Source: Bacteroidales bacterium
Lineage (GTDB): Bacteria; Bacteroidota; Bacteroidia; Bacteroidales; Muribaculaceae
Reading direction: 5' to 3'
Assembly (NCBI GenBank): GCA_014800735.1
Contig: JAAVFP010000018.1
Coordinates: 1 to 64,000, forward strand
Length of the DNA: 64,000 bases
Made by a program: the position numbers and the translations under genes. Below, in pieces: positions 1-9,381 of the stretch. Under the pieces are notes generated by a model, which worked only from the letters and a program-made list of their open reading frames with translations, had not been told where the DNA came from and searched no databases. Every line of letters begins with the position of its first letter. Positions within the stretch are counted from its first letter, which is position 1.

Positions 1-320
1 GCTGGGTCTCATATTTCGGAGGGGATTTTTCGCTGACGTTGAAGGAGTGTACTCAATGTACACGACTGAAACAAAGCGGAAAAGGCACCCGAAAGATGAG
101 AGACAACAAGTAACTTAAAAGCAGGGAAAAGCTTGCTATTACATAAAAATTAAGATATTAATTAATATTGACTATTGTTAAATACCCATCGCCGGCCATT
201 CTTTGGCGCTTTTGGCTTAATTTTGCGGTCGAGTGCCAAGCGGCACACTCCCTTATCATTAAGCCAAAATCACTCAAAGACTGGCCGCCCAGAATTTAAC
301 AGTAGTTATTAAACAAGCTC

Positions 321-734
321 TTACTCACCCACTACGGTTATCACGATATTCCGCGGCCCTCCACAGTCGCGGAATTCGCACATATATATGCCCTGCCAAG
401 TGCCCAGATTGAGACGGCCATCAGTGACGGGAAGGGTGAGCGAAGCTCCGACGATAACCGATTTGGCATGCGCCGGCATATCGTCGCTACCCTCGAACGT
501 GTGCAGGTAGTAAGGGGCGTTTTCGGGCACCATGCGGTCAAATATCGCAGCAAGGTCGGTGCGCACATCAGGGTCAGCGTTCTCGTTCAGGGCAAGAGCT
601 GCGGATGTGTGTTTTATCATCACGTTGCAGATTCCGGTGGCTTTCAGCCCGGCAAGCTGGCGGGTGATGTAGGCGGTGATTAAATGAACACCCCGCCCCA
701 TCGGGGGCAGGGTGATTTCACGTTGGAGTATCAT
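321..734 (-). CDS. YjbQ / UPF0047 family protein
   Basis: Internal ATG (MILQREITLPP...) is a better start than the 839 start in the track; MIKHTSAAL...NENADPDV and LGTWQGIYMCEFRD...R motifs typical of YjbQ. The start overlaps the stop of the upstream gene (ATGA). Confidence 0.85.
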   Translation of the reverse strand: MILQREITLPPMGRGVHLITAYITRQLAGLKATGICNVMIKHTSAALALNENADPDVRTDLAAIFDRMVPENAPYYLHTFEGSDDMPAHAKSVIVGASLTLPVTDGRLNLGTWQGIYMCEFRDCGGPRNIVITVVGE

Positions 735-2614
735 AACTGCAGATAAGTGCGTTCGTAGTAATCGACAAATGCACGGTTCACCATCCGTGTGCCGCCGGGC
801 GTGGGATAGTTGCCCGAGAAGTACCAGTCGCCCGGGCAACCGGGAACGGCTTCGTGCAGATTTTCGAGGCTCTGGAACAGGATGTCCACTTTGGCGTTGA
901 TTTCCGGGGGTGTGAGCATATCGGCCATGCGACGCGCAATTTCATCATCCGTAAAGGGCGCGTAAAGCTCCTTGGCTGCGTTCACCTGTCGGTCGGCCGG
1001 AAGGTCAAGGTTGGCCTTGCAATCGGCGTAAACGCCGTCTATGAGGCTCTGACGGCCACTTTCGCGCAGCAGGTCGATGCACGCGCGGAAGGCGGCAAGC
1101 TCCTCAAGCTTGGGAAGATCAATTCCGTAGTAATCCGGGAAACGAACCTGGGGCGATGACGACACCACGATGATGCGCTTGGGCCCGAGGCGGTCAAGAA
1201 TACGCAGGATGGACTGGCGCAGCGTGGTGCCACGCACAATGGAGTCGTCGATAATCACCAGAGTATCCTTGCCGGCGTTGACACAGCCGTAGGTCACGTC
1301 GTAGACGTGCGTGGCAAGGTCGTTGCGCTGTGTACCCTCGGCAATGAAGGTGCGTAGCTTGATGTCCTTGATGGCTATTTTCTCCACACGCACTTTGCGG
1401 CGCAGAATGTCGGTGAGGCGTTCGTCGGTAAGTTCGCCGGTCTTGGCAAGAGCGCTGATTTCGTCGCGGCGACCGCGGTCGAGCACACGGTTGAGCTCGT
1501 CGCGCATGCCCATGAAAGCAACCTCGGCCGTATTGGGGATGAATGAGAACACGGTGGTGTCAAAGCGTCCGTCAATCATACGAACCAAATCGGGCACGAT
1601 ATTGGCTCCGAGGCGCTTGCGCTCGCGGTAGATGTCGGCGTCCGAACCGCGCGAAAAATAGATGCGTTCGAACGAGCAACGCTGGTTGCTTAGCTCCGGC
1701 AAGATGCGCTTCACGCTGAAGTCGCCGCCGGGAGTCATCAGGATAGCGCAGCCGGGCTGAAGTTCCTTCACGTCGTCGAACTCGACGTTGAACACGGTCT
1801 GTATGACGGGGCGCTCGGACGCGGCCACGATTATTTCATCGTCGGCATAGTAGAACGCAGGACGCACGCCGTGAGGGTCGCGAAGCACGAACGAGGAGCC
1901 GGAGCCCGATGTGCCACAGATGGTGTAACCTCCGTCCCAGCTCGGAGCCACAGCGCCGAGCACATTTGCCATGTCGATTTCCTGTTCGATACGGCGCGCC
2001 AGCTCGGGGCCTTCCAGGGAGTCGCGGTACTGGCGGTACACACGGTGGTTTTCTTTGTCAAGGCTGTCGCCGAGCTGTTCGAGCAGCAGCACGGTGTCGC
2101 TGTAGATGCGCGGATGCTGGCCACTGGCCACGATGCTGTCGAAAATTTCCTCGACATTGGTCATGTTGAAGTTGCCGCACAGCATCAGCGCACGCGAGCG
2201 CCAGTTGTTGCGGCGCAGAAATGGATGGGTGTACTCGATGCCGCTGCGGCCGGTGGTGCTGTAGCGCAGGTGGCCCAGATAGATTTCGCCCAGGAAGGGA
2301 GTCTGGGTTTCCACTTCCTCGGCCGGAAGCGAGTTCAGCTTGTGAGGCAGACGGCTTCCGATGGCTGCGAAAATCTCGTCGATGGCACCGGTGCCCAGTG
2401 CGCGCTCGCGGTACACATATTCGTGACCGGGAGCTGAATTGAGCTTCACGACGCCCACACCGGCCGCTTCCTGACCGCGATTATGCTGCTTTTCCATCAG
2501 CAGGTAAAGGCGGTCAAGAGCGTAGGTGTAGGAACCGTATTTGCGGCGGTAGTAAGAGAGAGGTTTGCGGAGGCGGATCATCGCCACACCGCATTCATGT
2601 TTGAGTGGTTCCAT
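731..2614 (-). CDS. Amidophosphoribosyltransferase-like protein (class II glutamine amidotransferase + PRTase)
   Basis: N-terminal HECGVAMI and C-terminal PRPP-binding motif VIIDDSIVRGTT; 627 aa. Confidence 0.85.
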   Translation of the reverse strand: MEPLKHECGVAMIRLRKPLSYYRRKYGSYTYALDRLYLLMEKQHNRGQEAAGVGVVKLNSAPGHEYVYRERALGTGAIDEIFAAIGSRLPHKLNSLPAEEVETQTPFLGEIYLGHLRYSTTGRSGIEYTHPFLRRNNWRSRALMLCGNFNMTNVEEIFDSIVASGQHPRIYSDTVLLLEQLGDSLDKENHRVYRQYRDSLEGPELARRIEQEIDMANVLGAVAPSWDGGYTICGTSGSGSSFVLRDPHGVRPAFYYADDEIIVAASERPVIQTVFNVEFDDVKELQPGCAILMTPGGDFSVKRILPELSNQRCSFERIYFSRGSDADIYRERKRLGANIVPDLVRMIDGRFDTTVFSFIPNTAEVAFMGMRDELNRVLDRGRRDEISALAKTGELTDERLTDILRRKVRVEKIAIKDIKLRTFIAEGTQRNDLATHVYDVTYGCVNAGKDTLVIIDDSIVRGTTLRQSILRILDRLGPKRIIVVSSSPQVRFPDYYGIDLPKLEELAAFRACIDLLRESGRQSLIDGVYADCKANLDLPADRQVNAAKELYAPFTDDEIARRMADMLTPPEINAKVDILFQSLENLHEAVPGCPGDWYFSGNYPTPGGTRMVNRAFVDYYERTYLQL

Positions 2615-2622
2615 TCAGTGTT

Positions 2623-4809
2623 TTAACGGATAAACAGGAGCTCGCGGTACTTGGGCAGAGGCCACATTTCGTTGTCCACCATCAGTTCGAGCTTGTCGAT
2701 GTTGTAGCGGATGGTTTCCATTGCGGGCACCACGTTGTCGTGGTAAGCGATGGCGCGCTCGCGCAGGTCCTCGATGGCATTGGCCTTCTTGCGGGCTTCA
2801 ACCATCTCCGACACGGTTTTCTTGATATTGCCGATGTGGCGCGAAATCTTCTTGACAGTATCCAGGTTGGCCTCGATGCTTTCAGAGGCTTCGTTGCCGA
2901 GCAGTTCCTTGATTTTGCTCACATTGTCCACCAGCATGGTCTGATACTTCGTTGCCACGGGGATGATGTGGTTAAGGGCAAGGTCGCCGAGCACGCGGGC
3001 CTCAATCTGGATTTTTTTCACGTACATTTCCCACTTCACTTCGTTGCGGGCCTCGAGTTCGACCTCCGAAAGCACGCCGGTGCGCTTGAACATATCCACC
3101 GACGAGGGCTTGAGGTAGGCATCAAAAATGAGCGGTGCCGAGGTTTCGCAGTCAAGACCGCGGCGGGCGGCTTCTTCCTTCCATTCGTCGCTATAGCCGT
3201 TGCCGTCGAAGTGGATGGGCTTGGACTGCTCGATGAGTGTGCGGATTTCAGCCAGAAGTGCGTCCACCAGTTCCTCGCCGTTGGCGCGGCGCTTCTCGAT
3301 TTTCTCGTAAAAGTCGTTGAGCTGGTCGGCCACGGCGGCGTTGAGGGCAATCATGGCTGCGGCACTGTTGGCCGACGAACCTACGGCACGGAATTCGAAG
3401 CGGTTGCCGGTGAAGGCAAAGGGCGACGTGCGGTTGCGGTCGGTGTTGTCGCGCATGATTTCAGGAATCTGCGACAGGCCCAGCGACAGCTCGTTCTTGG
3501 AGCGGAGGTCGGTCAGGTCGGCATCGTTCTTCAGAATCTTGTCGAGGACGTCCGAAAGTTGGGTGCCGCAGAAAATCGAAATGATTGCAGGAGGTGCCTC
3601 GTTGGCACCAAGGCGGTGTGCGTTGGTGGCCGACATGATGGAGGCCTTCAGCAGGCCGTTGTGCTTGTGCACGGCTGCCATAACGTTGACGATGAACGTG
3701 ATGAACTGAATATTATCTTTCGGAGTGCGGCCTGGGGCAAAGAGCATCGCGCCGCGATCTGTGCCGAGGCTCCAGTTGTTGTGCTTGCCTGAACCGTTCA
3801 CGCCGGCAAAGGGCTTTTCATGCAGCAGCACACGGAAGTTGTGGCGACGTGCTGTTTCCTCCATAATCGACATCAGGAGCAGATTGTGGTCGTTGGCCAG
3901 ATTGGTTTCCTCGAAAATAGGAGCCAGCTCGAACTGGTTGGGTGCAACCTCGTTGTGGCGGGTTTTCACAGGGATGCCCAGTTTGTGGGCGCGCAGTTCG
4001 AGGTCAAGCATGAAGGCCTCCACGCGCGAGGGAATGGCACCGAAGTAGTGGTCCTCGAGCTGCTGGTTCTTGGGGCTCTCGTGACCCATCAGGGTGCGAC
4101 CGGTCATCACCAGGTCGGGGCGGGCGCTGTAGAGCGACTCATCCACCAGGAAATACTCCTGCTCCCAACCCAGGAAGGATGTCACGTGCTTAACTTCGGG
4201 GTCGAAGTAGCGTGCAACTTTAGTAGCGGCTTTATCCACGGCGTTGAGCGCCCGCAGCAGGGGCGTTTTGTAGTCAAGCGACTCGCCGGTATAGGAAATA
4301 AATATAGTGGGAATGCAAAGTGTTTTATCCAGGATGAATGCGGGCGACGAAATGTCCCAGGCCGAGTAGCCACGAGCCTCGAAGGTATTACGGATGCCAC
4401 CGTTGGGGAAGCTGGAGGCATCGGGTTCCTGCTGCACAAGGAGCTTGCCGGAGAATTCCTCCACTACTCCGCCCTCGCCGTCGTGCTCCACGAAGGCATC
4501 GTGCTTTTCGGCCGTGCCACCGGTGAGGGGGTGGAACCAGTGAGTGTAGTGGCGAGCACCATTGTCGATGGCCCAGCGGCGCATACCCTCGGCAACACTG
4601 TCGGCAAGTTCGCGGCCGATGGGCTGCTTGTTTTCAATGGCATTAATCAGCGCCGAGTAGGTGGCTCGGGGCAGATACTCCATCATTTTACGACGGTTGA
4701 ACACCAGTTCGCCGTAGTACTCCTCGGGACGCTCGGTGGGAACGTCAACCTTCACGGCTTTGCGGTCGAAAGCCTCTTCGACCATCTTGAAACGCAGTTT
4801 TGCAGACAT
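2623..4809 (-). CDS. glnN: Glutamine synthetase type III
   Basis: 728 aa; GLLKASIMSATNAHRLGANEAPPAIIS, KHNNWSLGTDRG and related GSIII motifs. Confidence 0.95.
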   Translation of the reverse strand: MSAKLRFKMVEEAFDRKAVKVDVPTERPEEYYGELVFNRRKMMEYLPRATYSALINAIENKQPIGRELADSVAEGMRRWAIDNGARHYTHWFHPLTGGTAEKHDAFVEHDGEGGVVEEFSGKLLVQQEPDASSFPNGGIRNTFEARGYSAWDISSPAFILDKTLCIPTIFISYTGESLDYKTPLLRALNAVDKAATKVARYFDPEVKHVTSFLGWEQEYFLVDESLYSARPDLVMTGRTLMGHESPKNQQLEDHYFGAIPSRVEAFMLDLELRAHKLGIPVKTRHNEVAPNQFELAPIFEETNLANDHNLLLMSIMEETARRHNFRVLLHEKPFAGVNGSGKHNNWSLGTDRGAMLFAPGRTPKDNIQFITFIVNVMAAVHKHNGLLKASIMSATNAHRLGANEAPPAIISIFCGTQLSDVLDKILKNDADLTDLRSKNELSLGLSQIPEIMRDNTDRNRTSPFAFTGNRFEFRAVGSSANSAAAMIALNAAVADQLNDFYEKIEKRRANGEELVDALLAEIRTLIEQSKPIHFDGNGYSDEWKEEAARRGLDCETSAPLIFDAYLKPSSVDMFKRTGVLSEVELEARNEVKWEMYVKKIQIEARVLGDLALNHIIPVATKYQTMLVDNVSKIKELLGNEASESIEANLDTVKKISRHIGNIKKTVSEMVEARKKANAIEDLRERAIAYHDNVVPAMETIRYNIDKLELMVDNEMWPLPKYRELLFIR

Positions 4810-4860
4810 ATTCTAAAAAGTATGCATTAGTTTGATTATTCATTGATAATGAGCACCAAT

Positions 4861-4898
4861 AAAGAAAAACCCGGCTGAGAGTGGTAGCTCGGTCGGGT
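4861..4898 (-). terminator. Terminator-like hairpin + U-tract in the glnN leader
   Basis: Minus strand ACCCG...GAG...CTC...CGGGT followed by TTTTTCTTT, between the leader and the glnN start. Confidence 0.5.
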
Positions 4899-5054
4899 GC
4901 GTGCAGTGATTGGTGCGTATGCGGGTGCTCACAAGGCGAGGAAGCGAAATGCCCGACTTGTGCCGAGCCATCATAGGTACGATTTTTAAAATCGTTTTCC
5001 TTTCAACATAACCGAAGTTAGTCAAATCCATCTTCTTCACCTGAGATTATGGAT

Positions 5055-5086
5055 GCAAAATTACACCATATTTCCGAAACCGCAAA
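5055..5086 (-). promoter_or_regulatory. Bacteroidetes-type promoter for the glnN leader transcript
   Basis: Minus strand TTTG-N19-TAATTTTG, matching the -33/-7 consensus TTTG/TAnnTTTG. Confidence 0.6.
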
Positions 5087-5158
5087 AAAATCCGACAAAT
5101 TTATCAAGAAAAAATCCCCGCCCCTCAAATCACCTGTTACCTCAGCCCGATGACTTCA

Positions 5159-6262
5159 CTAAACAGGAATGACGAGCATGGGGATGTCGGTGCGGAAGAG
5201 GATGTTGTGGGAAAGACCGGGATTGAAGAGGCGGCTGAAGGCATTGCGGCGACGGTTTGGGATGACCACGAGGTCGAAATGGCCGTTGGCGCGAATATTT
5301 TCGAAGTCGGCGTCGCTGCTAAGTCGCACCGGGTTGCGGACACTGAAAGTATAATCAGTGAAGTTTGCACGACTGTATTCGCACAGGCGTTCCATGGCTT
5401 TGGCTGCCGCGGAGTCGGCCATGCGTTTACGTTGCGGAAAATAGGCTAATTCAACTTTTATGTTTCCCGGGTAGAGCCTGTAGAGGGCGTCCAAGGCCAG
5501 AATGTCGTCCTGGTCAAGGTTGCTGAAGAACAGAATACCTGACGGATGTATTGAGGTCTCGGCCGTCAGAGGCTCGGGCACGGTAAGGACTGTGAAACGA
5601 CCTTCGTCGAGCACCTCGGCGGTGACACTTCCGATCATGTCGCGCTCTTTCCGGGCTGCACTTCGGGTGCCCATCACAATGAGATGAGGCGAAGCCATTT
5701 TGGCATAGTCCACGATGGCGTCCTCGGGTACGCCCTCCACCACTTTTTGCGTGAACGGCACCACGGGCACTTCGCCCCGCTTCATGGCTCCGCGCAGACG
5801 CTCGGCGAAGTTTTCCATCAGCCTGCGTGCGTTCTGCACCAGGGCTTCGCGCGCACCGGTTTCGCCAATCTCGTAGGTGAGCGAATTTGAGAACTGCACG
5901 TTGCCGGCAATGTAAGGGTCGAGATAACTATAAAGCAGGGTCATGGAAGCATCATCGCGTTTGGCAATCCTGGCCGTGACGAGTGCAGCCTTGAACGAAT
6001 GCTCGCTGAAATCCACCGGCACGAGGTAGTTGTGACGATGAGCGTCATCGCCTGTTGGTTGCAGGAACAATTCTTTGTTCTCGATGATGCGGAGTGCCAG
6101 CGGCAAGTCGTGCTCGCGGATACGCACCCTGACCCCCGACGAAAAGCCGGGTACCTCGAGGTTCACATTGTTGAGCTCGACGTCGATTCCCTCGCTTTCA
6201 AGCAGGGAACGGAGGGCAAGAGCTTTTTCGTAGGTGTGGATTGCAACAGTGATGAAACGCAT
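5159..6262 (-). CDS. Universal stress protein family protein with DUF2007-like N-terminus
   Basis: NYLVPVDFSEHSFKAALVTARIAKRDDASMTLLYSY and HLIVMGTRSAARKERDMIGSVTAEVL USP-type motifs. Confidence 0.8.
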   Translation of the reverse strand: MRFITVAIHTYEKALALRSLLESEGIDVELNNVNLEVPGFSSGVRVRIREHDLPLALRIIENKELFLQPTGDDAHRHNYLVPVDFSEHSFKAALVTARIAKRDDASMTLLYSYLDPYIAGNVQFSNSLTYEIGETGAREALVQNARRLMENFAERLRGAMKRGEVPVVPFTQKVVEGVPEDAIVDYAKMASPHLIVMGTRSAARKERDMIGSVTAEVLDEGRFTVLTVPEPLTAETSIHPSGILFFSNLDQDDILALDALYRLYPGNIKVELAYFPQRKRMADSAAAKAMERLCEYSRANFTDYTFSVRNPVRLSSDADFENIRANGHFDLVVIPNRRRNAFSRLFNPGLSHNILFRTDIPMLVIPV

Positions 6263-6348
6263 GGTGAAATTCAGAATTTACTATTAGCCCCCACAACCGT
6301 GGATGCGGTAGCGGGGGCCTGATGGGTGCTTGTGTCTACGAACAGGGC

Positions 6349-6606
6349 TTATTCAGCTTCCTGAGCCTGGAGGATTTCCACGGCCATATCGTAGATGGTG
6401 CTGTCGTCGAGAACCACTATACCACCGTCGGGACCGGGTTCGATGTGCACGCCACAGTTCTTACCGAATTCGTAGTTGCTGCCGCCGAAGTAGTTGCGAA
6501 CTGTCTGTGCGGTGGTATTGAGTCTGTCAGCAATCAGGCTCATCGAGCCGTCGGGAAGACGGTCTTTGATGCTGCGGAGTTCGTTGAAGGTGATTGTCTT
6601 AGTCAT
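6349..6606 (-). CDS. Small DNA-binding (HTH-like) protein
   Basis: 85 aa; LPDGSMSLIADRLNTTAQTVRNYFGG reads as a helix-turn-helix. Confidence 0.7.
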   Translation of the reverse strand: MTKTITFNELRSIKDRLPDGSMSLIADRLNTTAQTVRNYFGGSNYEFGKNCGVHIEPGPDGGIVVLDDSTIYDMAVEILQAQEAE

Positions 6607-6771
6607 ATCTCGATAAGTTTTAGTATTTGATATTCGGGTTGATATTTCTTTCTGGTGACTAAGTTAGTACCTTTTTATGACAACTGCAAACAAATCGGCA
6701 ATAACTTTTTATGTTCTACAACACAAAGTGGGTAAATGATTTAATATACTGCTGTTTATGAGGCGGCAGAC

Positions 6772-7554
6772 TTATATTCTCTCCACGTCCGACGCGCGCA
6801 GCCAGGCCTTGGTGCTGTTGTTGATTTTCACGTTGTACCATCGCGGTGACACGGGGTCGTCGGGCGTGGCCACGGAATCAACAATCTCGACCTTGGTGCC
6901 TTCGTGGATGGTGACAACTTTGTCATTTGCCGTTTTGGCCGCACGCGGTGTGGACGAGAGCTGTGTGTTAGGCACAATCACCACGGCTGAGTCGTGGTTC
7001 TGAGCATAGTCCGCACTGTCCGAAGCGAGCATCAGTGTGTAGGCGAACACACAAATCAACACAATACCACCGAAGAAACCGGTCTTGCGAAAAGCAACAT
7101 TGGTGGAAAAGATGTAGAGCCCCACAGCGCCTGCAAAAAGCAGGAAAATGATGAATGCTGTCCAGGCCCAGGCATTGGGAGTCATGGCCGACATCAGTGA
7201 ATGGTGGAGGTTGGCCAGGAATGCCGAATCGTCCTCAGGGCGGTCCTGAATACGCGAGTTGACGAATTCAAGGTTGGTGCGTGCATCGGCATTGGTGGGA
7301 TTGAGGCGCAGTGCGCGCTCGTAGTTCACCACGGCTTTACCGAGATTGTCGTTGCGGTAGTAGGCATTGCCGAGATTATAGTAAATGTCCGATGAGCGGC
7401 CTTCCTGCTCGATGGACTGCTTGTAGAGCTCGATTGCCTGGCGGTAGTCCTCCTTGTTATAGGCCGAGTCGGCGCGCTCGCCGATGGTGAGCGCCGATGC
7501 CGACATACCCATTGCCAGAAGCAGCGAAAATATGATGGATTTTTTCATCTTCAT
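6772..7554 (-). CDS. batE: BatE-like TPR + SH3 protein
   Basis: Signal peptide, TPR repeats, TM, C-terminal SH3-like EGTKVEIVDS; in the bat operon. Confidence 0.8.
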   Translation of the reverse strand: MKMKKSIIFSLLLAMGMSASALTIGERADSAYNKEDYRQAIELYKQSIEQEGRSSDIYYNLGNAYYRNDNLGKAVVNYERALRLNPTNADARTNLEFVNSRIQDRPEDDSAFLANLHHSLMSAMTPNAWAWTAFIIFLLFAGAVGLYIFSTNVAFRKTGFFGGIVLICVFAYTLMLASDSADYAQNHDSAVVIVPNTQLSSTPRAAKTANDKVVTIHEGTKVEIVDSVATPDDPVSPRWYNVKINNSTKAWLRASDVERI

Positions 7555-9380
7555 CGTTTTTTTACGTCTTCAATGTTCTTGATAGCTGCGGTAGCCTTGT
7601 CGTAGAGCCCGGCAACTTCTTCCTGCGAGTGCTGGGGTGTGAAGCGCGCCATCTCGCACTCGTCGAGCACTTCGAGCACACCCTTGGTCTGCTCAGCCGA
7701 AAGGCCATAGGCTTCGAGCTTACCGGCCACGTTCTCGCGGGTGAGCTGCGAGGGTGCGATGTTGAGCTTGTCGCTGATGTAGCCCCACAGTGCTTTGGCC
7801 AGCGACTGATAGAATGCATCCGTATGACCGGCCTGCATTTCGGCGCGGGCCGACTTGAGGCGCTTGGTGGCTACGCTGCCAGCTTTGGCAAGTTTGCGGC
7901 CTGCCACATCGGCATCCAGACGTATCTGCCGACGATACACGAACACCACACCGATGAACACCAGCACCACGAGCACGTAGAGCAGCCAGTAGAATGTTTT
8001 GTTGTAAGTGTAGGAGAGCTCGGTGTTCTGCTTTGCAAGCTCGGTGGGCTTGATGTGAAGGATATCCTCAATCTTGTGGTCGATGGCGGTTTGCTGCGGA
8101 GCAGCCGCTGCGGAGTTGCCTCGGAGCACACGGATGGGCATATCGGGCACGTTGATAGTTTCGTACTTATGGCTCTCGAGGTCGAAATACACGAAAGGTG
8201 TTCCTTCTATCGTGAAGTTGCCAACTTCCTGAGGCACGATGGTGAAATCAGTGCGGAATGTACCGCTCATGTTAGTGCCACCTGCGGTTACAACGGCGTT
8301 GATATCGTTCTTGGGCGTGTAGGTGTCAATTCCGGCAGGGAACTGCACGTCGGGGTCCGAAAGGTACTTTATGTTGCCCGTGCCTTTCACAATGTAGGAG
8401 TAGACGGAAGCTTCGTTGGTGCGCATCAGCTCGGGTTCGAGCGCAGTGCTCACCGAGAAGCGGCCCACAGCACCCGAGAAGCCCGCAGGGCGGGGTTCGG
8501 GCAGGGCTTTCACCTGAAGGGTGGCGGCATTGGACGATGTGGTCACCTCGCGCTCAACGGGACGGGCGGTGCGGAAGAAGCCCATGTTCACCTGTTCGTA
8601 CTGCACGATAGTCACGTCGTACTTACCGGAGTTCACACTGAGTGCACCGGCTTTCTGTGGATAGAGCAGCAAGCGCTTGAGTACTGCCGTATGGTAGTTC
8701 TGACCGTTGTAATGCTCCATTGAGGTTTCAAGGGTCACGGGGAGTTCCTCGCACAGGAAGCCTTCGAAAGCCGGCTGTGTGGTGACCATGAACGACGAAA
8801 TATCGTACTTGGTGTAGACCTTGATTGTGGCCACTACGGGTTCCTGCTCGTAGACGCTGGATTTGGAGAATGATACACGCACCAGGAGGTCCGAAGCCGA
8901 GATGTTGCCGGGAGTCTGGGTGGAGGGGTCATCGGGACTAACAGCCGGACGAGCGCTCTGCCCTGCTCCACCCTGACCCTGTGCGTTGGAGTCGCCGGGG
9001 AGAATCTGGAATGTTGCAGCACGCGAGCGCAGGGTCTGGCCGTTGCTGCTGACAGATACTTCGGGCACCTTGACCGTGCCGGCCTTATCGGCTCGGTACA
9101 TGAAAGTGAAGTCCACGGAGTAGCTCGAGGTCATGCGGCCGTTCACAATTTGTGTGCTCTGCATGGTGGATGTGGAGGGACCGTAGAGAAGTGTGCAGCC
9201 ATCAAGTTGAGGTGCAGCCGGCGGATTGGCTTCGCCGTCGGCCAGGCGGAATGTGAGGCTGAAGTTGCGGCCTTCAATCACATTACGCGGCTGAATGAGC
9301 GAGAAGGACGCCTGCTGACCCATGGCCATAAGGGCGGCGGACGCTATCAGCCAAAATAGTATGAAACGTTTGTATGTCAT
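7551..9380 (-). CDS. batD: BatD-like protein
   Basis: 609 aa; FSLTFRLADGEANPPAAPQLDGCTLLYGPSTSTMQST typical of BatD; operon context. Confidence 0.85.
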   Translation of the reverse strand: MTYKRFILFWLIASAALMAMGQQASFSLIQPRNVIEGRNFSLTFRLADGEANPPAAPQLDGCTLLYGPSTSTMQSTQIVNGRMTSSYSVDFTFMYRADKAGTVKVPEVSVSSNGQTLRSRAATFQILPGDSNAQGQGGAGQSARPAVSPDDPSTQTPGNISASDLLVRVSFSKSSVYEQEPVVATIKVYTKYDISSFMVTTQPAFEGFLCEELPVTLETSMEHYNGQNYHTAVLKRLLLYPQKAGALSVNSGKYDVTIVQYEQVNMGFFRTARPVEREVTTSSNAATLQVKALPEPRPAGFSGAVGRFSVSTALEPELMRTNEASVYSYIVKGTGNIKYLSDPDVQFPAGIDTYTPKNDINAVVTAGGTNMSGTFRTDFTIVPQEVGNFTIEGTPFVYFDLESHKYETINVPDMPIRVLRGNSAAAAPQQTAIDHKIEDILHIKPTELAKQNTELSYTYNKTFYWLLYVLVVLVFIGVVFVYRRQIRLDADVAGRKLAKAGSVATKRLKSARAEMQAGHTDAFYQSLAKALWGYISDKLNIAPSQLTRENVAGKLEAYGLSAEQTKGVLEVLDECEMARFTPQHSQEEVAGLYDKATAAIKNIEDVKKR

Positions 9381-9381
9381 A

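Noticed and set aside
2605-4830. Long + ORFs antisense to glnN (2605..3792, 3820..4830)
   Set aside because: Shadow ORFs opposite a clear GSIII gene.
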